Below, piece by piece: positions 38,101 through 50,100 of a DNA stretch of 64,000 nucleotides. Each line of letters opens with the position of its first letter. The stretch's first letter is position 1. The stretch comes from Gavia stellata. Its lineage: Eukaryota; Chordata; Aves; Gaviiformes; Gaviidae. The DNA is taken from assembly GCF_030936135.1 (NCBI RefSeq), contig NC_082595.1, positions 15,823,930-15,887,929 on the forward strand, read 5' to 3'. The notes beneath the pieces were generated by a model. It was not told where the DNA came from, did not search any database, and saw nothing but the letters and a program-made list of their open reading frames with translations. Both the position numbers and the translations under genes were made by a program.

Positions 38101-41100
38101 CTGACTTACCAGTCTGTGGGTCTCTTTAACTTGCGTGGTTACGTATTTAGCAACTTGTGATAGCAACTCTTTGGCAGAAAGGTTGCAAGCTTTTGAGTTC
38201 ATTGCATCCAGTATTCATTTCTAGCTCGCTTCTTCACGATGCATACAGGATCACGTGTAGTAACTATACTGATGACATAATGCCTCATATCTTTGCGAGT
38301 TTAAAGTAGGTTGAGAATAAATCTATTATAATCCCATTTTTTTTCCAGGTTATATATAGGAGGGAAAAATGCCAGTAGCCGTTCACAAACTTCAGTTTAT
38401 ACGCAGACAGACCTTCCCCCCTTTGCATGTGTGTGAGTTCAGGCAGGCTTTTCTCTGGCTGAAAATACTGAGGCCCTGGTTCAGCAGAAAATAGCCAGTA
38501 CAGCTGCTGGGCAGTGGAGGCTCACGGAGCCCTTTTGGGTTTGCAGCTGTGGAGGCAGGCTCCCGTGCCAGGGAGGCGGGTGGGAATTTGGTGCCAGTGG
38601 TGTCCGAGACGACATTCCTCCAGCAATTCTTCCCAGAGGTGGAGCAGGCAGCTCCTTTTAGCTTTGCTGCTCTATATAGCCATGTGCTCAGACTGGGTGG
38701 GCTTGGAGAGGGTCCTGGTTTCCCCAGGAAGATGAGAGCTGTGGAACCCACCTACATTGCCTGGAGCTGGGAGCATCAATGGACTGAATTTTAAACGTGA
38801 GGTGCTTGTGGTACTGATGCTTGGATGCCTTTGGCTTTGAAGTAGCCTCTCTTGCTCTGGGAGACTAACTGTGTGTCAGTACTGCTCTTCATTGAGCAGG
38901 GGTACCTAGCAAAATCAGCCTGGGAAGAGAACCATGGCTTCATCAGGAGTCTGTTAACTTCATCGTGTTGGAATGCTTTTGAACTAGTGACAAGTGATTA
39001 TCATTTTGATCTTCTGTAATACCAAAAATAATAATGCCAACTCTCATGATATTAAAACTTTTGGAGATATGTCTGTAAGCACTAACAAAGAGGTGTGCTG
39101 TGCATCCCCTTGCCATGTCCCAAATGATCAGGATAAGTGGAAGGACACACAGGAGTTACCTTTTGGGGATTTTGCTTCATATAGAAGGCTGATGCTTAAA
39201 ATGGCAGTTGGGGTCCATCCTCCTCTCAGTCCCCTTTGCGGTGGGGTTTTCATTCATGGTGTCCCTTTCTTCCAGTATGTGCTGACCACATACAGGTGGA
39301 AGCCTTGCTCTGCTCCTGTGTCTTTGCCGTGAAGGACTGTCAGGACCTGGAGGGAGGATGGGGGGGATGCAGGAGCAGAGCCTGCGTTGCTCCTGCTGCC
39401 CTGGGAAGAGAGATGCTGAGGCATAACATGGCTGTCTGGTGTAGGTTTGGCACCAAGCCAGCATCTGGGCAGTGCAGAGCTGGGTACAGACAGAGCAGAG
39501 TGAATCTCACTGTGGTGCAGTGCCCAATAATAACGTACATATCCCTCAGCATCACTGACTGTTGTGATACCAGCATGGCCTGGTTGGACAAAGCGGAGGT
39601 AAGCTGTGTTCCTTGGCTTTCCACTTTTATGTCTCTGCCTTAAAGGCCCTAATACACGTAGGACAAGCTGTAGGTCTGATAACAATAAAGCTCTCGGTGC
39701 CTTCTCAAACTGTCACCAAAACAGCGGCCACAAAACATGCTAAGCACAAGAGTGGAACAAGCCAGTTCTTGGTTCCTTTCAGCTCAGATACCGATGGCTA
39801 CTCTGGTTGCAGCCACAGCCATCTTAATTCAGATACACTGTTTTTTTGGTTGTAACGGAGGCCCTGATGATAAAAGCAATTTAATATAAAAGTTGGCCAG
39901 GCTGCTGAAGTGCGTACAGCTAACTCAAATAATAGCAAGATCAGTGCCTGCGTTAAGGCCAGGTGTAAAACCACATGGTTGTAACTGAATGTGCCTGTGG
40001 GAAAGAGAGGAGTGGAGGTGTGGTTATTAAAATGGATGGTCACCAAACTTGTGGTGGTTGCTGTAAGTAAACCAAGAAATAGCAGTAATCTTTGTACTCC
40101 TTGCTGGCTATTTGTCTCGGCTTTGGTAGATAGCCCTGGTCTAGCAGGTACCGCTTCAGTATCCCACTGAAAGGAGAGGCAGCTGCTGATCGTTTTGGCT
40201 GGTCCATTGTGAAATAGAAATATCCCTTCTCAGACCACATTACTCCTTCTGAGGTGCACTTACCACGCAGCTGTAGCACCAAATGCAAGCCTGGAACACG
40301 CAAGCACGGTCTCACACAATGCAAAGCCTGCCACCCTTTACTGTAGAGTTGTAAACACCAAAACCTATAATGTGATTTTGGCAAATCTAAAAATGAAATG
40401 TTAGCAATTAACATCCTGTCCCCTTTCTGTCCCCACCTGTGCCTCCCTCCTCCCACATGGGTTTTCCCTCGCTCCCTTTACATTGTCCCAGCCGAGCTGG
40501 CAGCTGGCGCTGGGAAGCTGTGAGCTCATGAGCTCAGTCCTGGCCGGCGTGCTGGCCTATGAATAGCTCAGCCTCTGCTGAAGCTGCTCTGTGCTTCAGG
40601 ATGTTGCCAGCCACGTAGATTTAATGGCTCTGCAGCAACAACTGGATGTATGCAGATAAAATAAAAATGTGCCTAGATTCTCCCTTTGAAATTTAAGTTT
40701 TTCAACTCAAAAGAAGGAGGTGAAGTGCCTGAGCTTATGATCTCTATGTTGAGAGTTTTCTAGACAAGTGTTTAACCAAAGACAGGCTTTCCCTTTAAAA
40801 GGAAGGGGACTCGTACCTTCAGATTCACTTTTAAAAATGGCCTTCCAACAATAATAATCCCAGTGCAAAGCTTACATTCAGACGCCTCGTTGTGAGCTGT
40901 GACTCACACTTTGAAAGCGTCATAGCTTTCCTAGAAAGATAGGTAAGTATTGTTATCGTCAGATGGAGAGTCTCAGGATGGGAGATGCTGCTCTGAGTTC
41001 CCAAAAGCATCCACTAAATATATTTTGGAAACTCAAGACAGTTATGTTTCATTTTCAGAGTGTCAGAAGCCCCACAGCCCTTCTGAATAGCAGCACTGAG

Positions 41101-44100
41101 TTATGTTAAAATGTAAGGGATGTGTTTGAAAATGTAGATCCAGAATGCCTTCGCCAAATTAACAGTAAGTTAATGGCAGACCAAAGTAAAGAACCCAAAG
41201 CAAACCAAGTTTGAGAGGTCGTCTGAAACTTCAATTTTTGATTTGTTAAAAGCACATTTTTACGAAGACTACTGACCTAGAGATACTCTTGCTAAACGTT
41301 GATTATGTGGTCAAGTAGAAATCCCTTTTTCCTGGGTTAAGAGTCATTAGATATCCTGTGACAAAGTTCTCTCTGAATTTTACTCATTTATAATTTCTTC
41401 GAGGTACAGTGACATCTTTCAATGCTATCCAAACGTCACCGGCTAACAAGGCAACACTGAATACAAGCAATAATTATTGCTTTTCCAGCACAATGTTATT
41501 GGATATCCTCTTACTTCCTGACTTAATTTTAAATTAAGATGGAGTGTGCACTTGCACTCACTTGAGTATCGTATACTCTACAGCTGTACTGTGGGAGGCA
41601 AGAATGAGGGAATGGGACAACTGGGTGAGGTGGCATGAGCTGGCATAGTTTTTCTGATAGAGAACATAGGAGACCCTGGGAATTTTCGTCAGGTCCATAG
41701 TCAGACTTCTTGATTGAAATCTGTTGCCCTTGCAAAAAGCTCTTTATATTTTGGTAAATATGAAAAGTATAAAAAATGCACTATTTTTCATTTATAGCCT
41801 AACTTGTGATTCATCCTCCAAACTACATCTTAAAACAAACTAAATATAATTTAGACTAGAGTACTGCCTCCATAGCCCAGACCTACAATGCAAAAGGACT
41901 TAAAATGTGTGTTAGGGTCTGATCCAAAGCTCTCTGTTAGCAGGCACCCTATTGCTGATTTCAGTAAGCTTTGTTCCAGTTCCTTTATTGAGTACACATG
42001 GACAAAGTGGACATAAAACTTACTTCAGCAATACCGACGTTTTGTCAGTCCCAGGCATTCAAAATGATGAGTCAGCTATTCCTATCCGCAGATACCACTA
42101 CCTAAAAAACCTAGGGAATCAAAATGGTTTGAGACTTTTTCTTTTGCCCTTTGCTGGATATGTGTTTTCTTTAAGTCTTTGGGCTTCATGTATTCAGGTT
42201 TTCTCTGTATCTGTGGGGTACTAGAAATTTATCTTTCATTTAAAGGTGAAAATGATGTGATTTTTCTTTATATAATCATGAGACTCCAGGAACCTGGGCT
42301 TTAAGTAACAATATAAAGCACGCTGATTCCAAATCCTGCAGTTTTATTGTGAGTTATAAAAACCTACGTTATTAAAACAGATGCTTTGGGACAGAGCTCC
42401 AGGGCTTTTTTTTTAAACCTCCGAATTAGCAGTTACATTTCTAACAAAACTGCCCCTCTAATTAGAAAAAATGCAAAATGAGGGCAGAGAGGAGGGGAAT
42501 TGTATCTTTTTGCTGCTCTGTTCTGTGGTTTTATAAGCAGTCTATTGGTTTGGACAGGTGACTGGATGATTTGTGTTAAATAAATGTGTCTGAATGCTAC
42601 ATGATACTTTCAGCAGTTCTGAGGAGGTTGTGTCATTTGATGTGTTAGCGGCTACTGACCTCAGTCTGTTTTAATCCTGCTCTGTGCTGCATCCGTGTTG
42701 TGGCACACGTGCAGTAATTCTTTGCGATGGCTGGCACTCGCTGGTGTGTGTATAAAAACGCAGGTGGCAGCATTATTCTCCAGAGCAAAGGAACATCTAT
42801 CAGCCTCCTAGGTGAGCTTACCGCTTCAGATGAATAAAACAGAGACTGAAAGTGCCTCAGGCAGCTTGCGCTCTAAATTAGATGTAACCGTGAACGCTAA
42901 AAGATAATCTGTAGGACTTAATGCTAGTTCCTTGCTGGTCTGATTTCCAGTTGGGATGCAGTGTCGGAGTCAATGAGGGATGGATGCCAGGCATGACCTG
43001 GGCTGCATCTTTAGTTACGACCAACAGATAGCCCAGCCACGGGCAGTGAAATGGCTTACGTATTCCTCACTTAAGAAAGAAAAACCATAGGCAGTTTTTC
43101 AACTGCCTTAACATCTGCTGCAGTGAAATCATTGGGTGTTTTACCATGTTCTTCAATGGAAGCTGTTAGCCCTGATAGATTGGGACTTGACAGAAAATGA
43201 GGTGCAGAAGACTCTTAGGAACTCCCTTAATTCCAGAAACTTTCACCGTGATGTGTTTATTCAATGTGCACATGATGGCACCGGTACTCTGGCACTTCGT
43301 CTTCTGAGAAGTTGCATGATGGGAATTAATCTTGAGGAGTCAGTGTGAAGGCTTAGTCTTCTATCTTACAAAACTGTTGCTCAACAGTGGACTGAAGAAC
43401 GTGCTTTCAGGGTTTATTTGTAAAAAGTCAAAGGGAATGGGACACCTAACTGATCAGTCTTTCTTGTCTGGGCAGGATTTATATAGTTAGCAAATGAAAA
43501 GACAGGTCTGATACGATATGGATAACTATATTAAACCATCTCTATTCCATAGTCTGTTTCCCCTGTGAGAACAGAGTTATTGATGGTCATATTATTCTGT
43601 AAAAATAAAGTGAAAGAACCCATCTTTCCAAAGAGCACGTTCTGCAGAGGATCCAACCAGATCCCCTGTGCCAGGGTGAATTTTATTTTTTTCCTTTGAT
43701 TGCCCGTATCTGAAAGAACGGAGAATGCTGATTGTTCGTGGCTGCAGTCACCAAAACTGGGGTGAATTCCTTTCCTGGAGAAAGTGGAAATCCTGTGTGG
43801 GAAGAATGCTGTTCATAAGGTCACTGACGGTGAGAAAGGAACCGTTGTGATTTCTCATGGGTAAGGAGTGAAAGGGCTTGTCCATGGCAGTTACTCTGCC
43901 ACTTCTTAGGAGCTCCATAGTGGGTAAGCAACTGGTAAAAGGTGTTGAAGTGGAACTGCTTGCCGATACTGCTTGCAGTCAGGTGAATCCATATTTTGTT
44001 GTTACAGACGCTAAAATAGTAAGTCTTACAGAGAAAATTCAGGGACTTCCACTTTTAGAAAACCACGAAGAAGCCAGCAAGTTGAAGCTCCTGTGGTGAC

Positions 44101-47100
44101 GGAGAGGAGAGTGTTCTGTTGAGACTGTCTAGGAAAATAGTTTAGCATCACCACATGGCAAGATGTAGGATTTGGACAGTATTTAATCCCACATTAAGAC
44201 TGGGATCACTTAAAGGCAATTTTTATGTATAATTAAAGGAATATTCTGTCCTTCTTGTCTCTAATGCTCTAAAATCCATCTTAACTAGGCTCCATCTTCT
44301 AGCTAGTTATTTCTCTCTATACAGAAAATCTTTTCAGACATGTAAGCAGCTGCACAGTCCTCAAATATACCAGAAGGAAAGTTTTGTTAAAAAAAATTTT
44401 GTAATTCACAAACCCTGGGCTTTTTCAATGTATAATTCATACCTCCTTTGAACAGTCATCCTCACAGGAATTTAGAGATGGATTTAGATTAGCTTACTTC
44501 ATTTTTAGAATACAATGGAAGAGCACTTACCCTGCATTCTTGCAGCCTTTTCTATAAATTAAATGCTGTGCCCAAATCGGCAGCTTTTTGCGCTCCCTGG
44601 GAAACCTGTGCGAACAAGCCACAACAGGACAATTCTGCTTTCTTTAGCAATGCAAGCTGTATCCCCAGAAGCCTGTGAAGAGACAGAGGGTCTGTAATGC
44701 ACTTTTCCCCTGCAGCCAGGGAATAATCACCACATCCTGTTTTGTGTGTTCAGAAGCTAGTGGCTACAGATGTAGGCGACTGAAAAATCAAACATAGCGA
44801 TCAGTGTTAACAGGGGTTGGGTTTCAGAATGGACAAGCAGACGTTTTATGGCAATGCTGTGTCAGTCCAAATTGCAGCTTGCCAAATGGTCCTGCATTAG
44901 TGGTGCCTCGTGAGTCGCAGTGCCAGGACGCCAGCGTCCTGGGCACGCTCCACCCTCCTTCCTTGCAAAGGGTTACAGCATTGTACAGCCCAGACTGAAA
45001 AAATTTAGAGAGTTTTTTTAGCCAGGGAAGCAATTTGTGCTTGGCATGGGGCAGTACAGACCACTTCCCTCTCTCTCCTCCCCCACCCAAGCATCTCGTA
45101 GAATCAGAAACCACAGGGTGATTCAGCAGGGTGAAGTCTGTTTCCTGGTTTGCTTCTGGAGTAGGCAGTTGCTCTCAGAGGCTTTGCCTGGTGCTTCTAG
45201 CAAAGCTGCAGGTCAGCCTTTAATTCCAAATAGTCTGGGGGAGATGGCAGGATGTGTCCACTGGGGTAATAACTATGAGCTGTTGCTAAGTCCCTGGGGC
45301 ATTTGTTAGATACAACAGTCGTTATGGGTCACTTGTTAGGTTTTCCGAAATATTACAGGGGGCCTTCTGAAACAGAAACTTATTTTCAGGGAGGAAAACT
45401 ATGAAAGATGCAGTCTTGAAGGATAGTTTTGAAATGCACTTCAAAAATTAAAGCATGGCAATTCATATTGAGAGAGGACTTCTGACTGTCGTTACCAAGC
45501 CCTACTATGAAATCGGTTAAAATTTGGACTTTTAGCTGGGATTTTGCTCTGCAGAAACCGGCTAGTTACATATGTCTGCCTCACTGAGATCCTCTGAGCA
45601 GCAGTAGTGATTACCCTTCACTGCATGAAGGTTGGATTCCTCTAGCAACTCTGCCTGATGTCTATTTTGGGCTTCCCCTCTAAAAACAGATGGTTGGGAG
45701 TGAGAACCTCCTCTTACGATTGCTGTTGTAAGCTGTGAAAGCAACAGATGGTTGCTAACACAGAGATCACAAATGCAGAGCTGTTGAGCTCCAGTTTTTC
45801 TTCCAGTGGTGCAAGCTTTATTTTGTTCCCTCCCATCCACTTTATACCTTCTCAGAATAGAAAAGAAATAGGCTTATCCTTTTGTTTATGAGGGTATGTC
45901 AGTATGATATAACTAGAGATGTATCATTAAAATTTTGTTCCTAAGCTGCAAAACACATAAAATCATTAAATACTTTGGTTCCATCAGAGTAGAAAACACT
46001 GGGTCTGGATAAAAACACAAGCATGACACACCTTGCTCAGGGCCTCTGCCACAATGTTAATGACATACCAGAATTTGGTTTCTCCTATTTGGTTAAAGAT
46101 TCCAGCCCTCGTATTTGCAAGGAAAAAAATAATCAAACAAACCTATCTAGGTTAACATCTTCCTTGCTACGTGTAACAGCAGATCTGAGAGGTATGAATT
46201 TCCCCAAAGGTGTTGGTCAAGGTCTGGGAAGGTATTGGCTGCAAAGGTGACTCCAATTGCCTTTCATCTCTCTAAATTGCATAGAGAGACCCTAATACCA
46301 TTCCAGAGTAGAAAGAGGCCTGTGGTCTCATATTACTGAGAGAGGGTTAAGGACCTCTGTCCCCATCACTTTAACTTGGGCAGGGAGGAGTGTGATACCA
46401 TAAAACAGGGGAGCTACAGGGGCTCTAGTACTATGGGATCTCAGTATACCTGCACCTCTTACTTCAGTTTTCTAATAAATACAAGGAAATAATGCTTTTT
46501 GTGGGTCAAGAAGGTTGTCCAGAAATTATTAGACTTCACTTTGTCTTAGTTAATTTTTTTAAGAATATCCCACTGCACATAAGCTATGTACATCAAAGGC
46601 TTTCAGAGTGCTTTGCAAAGACTGATGCATTATTAAGCTAGCAAACCCCTACGGATGGGAAGATGCAAGTAGAGAGAGGATAATAATTTGCTCAGGGCTA
46701 CATATTATGTCAGTGGCAGAGTTAGGAATACAGTTTGTGTGTCTTTAACTATGTCTCTCAGCTGATACCCATGGAATTGGGCAAAGATATTAGTTCAAAA
46801 TCAGCTGTACAATTTGAAATACGGCACTGCATTCTGCTTTTAGTCTGAGCAAACCCTTGAAATGAAGAAGAATATAATGCTGCTGCATTGCAATACCATT
46901 CTTCAGTCTGCATACAAAAAGTTCCTCAAGACCTCTGTTTTTGAGCAGGTAAATGTCAGGAAAAGAAATACCCAAATTTTGAATATGTTAAAACAAATCC
47001 ACCTCAACATCCGAAATACAGTGAAAATCAGTAATTCAGTATTCAAGTACAAGGCAGCTGAAAATCTCAGAGAGGCAGATTTTTAGGTACTCTAACATGG

Positions 47101-50100
47101 AAAACGAGACCTAAGGGAGAGATTTTAAGGAACTGAGATAAAGGCAATGCTAGACTTACCTGCAGAATATCAAAACTAGGGCAAAATGAAAATTTAAAAG
47201 TATGAATTTCCATTCTCCCCTCTTAAAAACAAAACAAAAACCCCAAACAGTCCTTCCCAGTAGTTTGTAGTTGAGAAGCCAAGTCATTAGTTCTTCCATC
47301 TCATCTCCTTTCCCATGTTTGTTCTGTATTGGCAGCTGTCCTGGGTTACCACAGAGATACTAAGTAAATGATGGACAGTACTGCTGCAATGTTGTATCTT
47401 TTATAGGGATCACAGCTCCATATAATGCTAATTAAGCCAACATACTTGCGTCCAATTCATTTAAAGTTATTACAACTCTCATATTTTCAGCATGTTTTCC
47501 TATATGTATTCATCTGCTTCAGCAAACAGTGAACAATTTTCTTTTAAAGTCCAGAGTATGTTGGAGAGTGAGCCATTTCCCTGTTATAGCTTGGAGTTTT
47601 TGAGACTTATACTGCATATTTTGATCCTTAGTGGCTCTCTTGCCCATCTTATTCCCATTCTTAAATATTCCAATTAAATTCTTAAAATATTTTTAATCCT
47701 AAATATACATGCAGGGCCTCCCCCAGTTAGATTGGAAGTCTAATTTCTGTAGAGTGTGGCATGTACATGCACTCAAATTGGAATTTATGTGACTGGTGAG
47801 TATAATTAGATTTTGCCATTGCATTTAATTTTAGAATAATCCACATTTATTTCCCTTACACTAGATGCAGGAAATAAATTATAGTTGAAGCAGATTTTCC
47901 CAGGCTCTTCTAATATTCAGTCTAAATTCATTTGGTATTTCAGATTCTTCTACCAAGTGCAGCAGTTATTTAGGCCCAATACATAAGAGAAAGTTTTCAG
48001 GTTTGATTGCTATTTCTGAGGGGCTGTTGGGAGCAGGAGTCTTTAAGCACAGATGGCCTACTAGATGCTTGTAACATTTAAGCCAGGGTCTCTCTTAGGA
48101 GGACCCAGGACCAGTCTAATCATGTGGTGGGAGGCTTTATTAGAATTACCTGCCATTATTAGTACCAATAAGAACCTAATTTTCATAGCACAAACAAGGT
48201 TTAAAGGAAAGCTTGACAATTGACTTGTCTCAAGCAGCAGGATTGGTGGGTATAGCCAAATTCTCTGTTAATTTAAGTAAGCGTAAATGCAGTGAAGTCA
48301 CTGTAGTGAATACCACGTACATCTCTGGCCTTGGTACACGATGTATCCAATCACACTGTACTTGCCTGCAGTTTAACTTCTTAATTACACAGGATGGACC
48401 CACAGCTTGCCCAGTGCCGTTGGGACAGGGTGTAAATCAAAAGGCATATAAATAGATGGCAGGGGCAGGAAAGGAGTTCAGCAATGCACATGCCTTAAAA
48501 AGCGGTAACATTGCTCGCTCCCAGATGACTGCTGATGAGTATGTGGGAAGTAAGATGCAGTACCAAGATGTGGCTAAATGTACAAGGATTTGTATCCAGT
48601 GGGATTTAAAAAGATAAACTAAATATGAAAGTTTTGAAGTAAAACATGCAAATGTAACTCGGCTTTGAAATCAGAAAATTATTAGTATTTGCTATGAATA
48701 AAAGGTCCATTTGTAATTTGAAATGGATTAACTAAAGAGATATTGTAAGGTCAGTGGACTAACAGTAATTTCTGGTGGCAGCGACATGTTTTCTCCATTC
48801 CAGAATTTAATGCAGACAGTATTCTAGTTATTGTAACCCATATGTGAGATTTTTAGAAAATGTTGAGTGTAGTAAAGGCAGCTCTTTGGTGGTAGGAACA
48901 AATTACAACTTTAAACTAATTTTTTTTTTTTTTTTTAAGAAAACCTATTCAGTAATACCCCACATACGATTTAGTAGAGCTGAATTTGAGAGCAACTGAT
49001 GGATCTGCCTGTGTGTTCTTGCATGTAGATTTTGTACTCCAGGGACCAGTGTAATTTGCAGTTGGGAAGCTTCTTTTAGGATTTTGATCTCCACCCCAGA
49101 AAACAGAGTGGCAACCCTGAGCAGGATCAAACCATATTCAGTAGTAGAAGTGAAACATAAAATATGTGCTTAAAAAAAGAATGTTGAAAAGTTTCAAGTT
49201 GCTGTTGTGATGTTCTTAAAGTTATTTCTGCTTTCTATGATGAACATCCACAGATGTGGAAAAGACACAGTAACTGTTTTTCCTTTTGAATCAGGATAGG
49301 AGCCCGACACTAGCAGAGAAACAACTGATCTTCAGAAAGGCCTGTCAAATGTTGTAGTTTCACAGTAGTGTCAGTTACTGTGGTTGTGAAATTGGGAGCC
49401 CATGTTTACAGCTAAGCATGCTCTAGCTTATTGACAAAACTGTAGAGTATACAAGACTGGCAGTAGAGTGTATCATCAAAATGGCACATGAGAATACTGA
49501 TTACAAATAAGAGTACGTTGTAAATAGACACTGAACAGTACTGGCCAATGGTCACCTCCTTACTAGTGCAGAATCTCCTCCAGTGCTTGGCTTCTCTCCA
49601 TTTCATGATGAGAATAACGGCCCTCTTCCCATAGCTGTTGACTTCCAAATGAAAAAATGGGTCTAGCAGAAACTTTTCTGAGGAAGTTCTCACACTTCTA
49701 GTGACACCATCTTTAAAACTTAACCTATAGTTGCACCCTCAAAAAAGCCCTTCATTGATTAATTATTAATAATCTGGTAATGTGACTGTTGCCAAGGAAA
49801 CAAAAATTTAATTTTCTGGCTCATTTCAAACATGGAGTTGAATTGCATTTCTGTCTCTACGTTTAATGAACAAATCATTCCAATATTTGTGAGATTTAAT
49901 TAAGATGGGGAGCTTACATGGGGAAGAAGGAGGCTGCTGCAGCGGCCATAATAAACTGGTGTTTATTGTGGAAGAGAAGGCATAAAACCAGCATTCTTCA
50001 CTGTTGCTGCAATGCCTGGGCTCAGTCTTAGTTATCTATGGTAAAAAGAAAAAAAGTCTAAGGTAGGAATGGTAAGGCGTTGGTTCAGTGCCACAGACTG

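Noticed and set aside
43136-44099. Two plus-strand ORFs (70 and 73 codons) in RHOQ intron 2 that look protein-like
   Set aside because: I first suspected a retrocopied pseudogene, but no family was recognised, there is no poly-A tail or shared frame between them, and their lengths are ordinary for chance.
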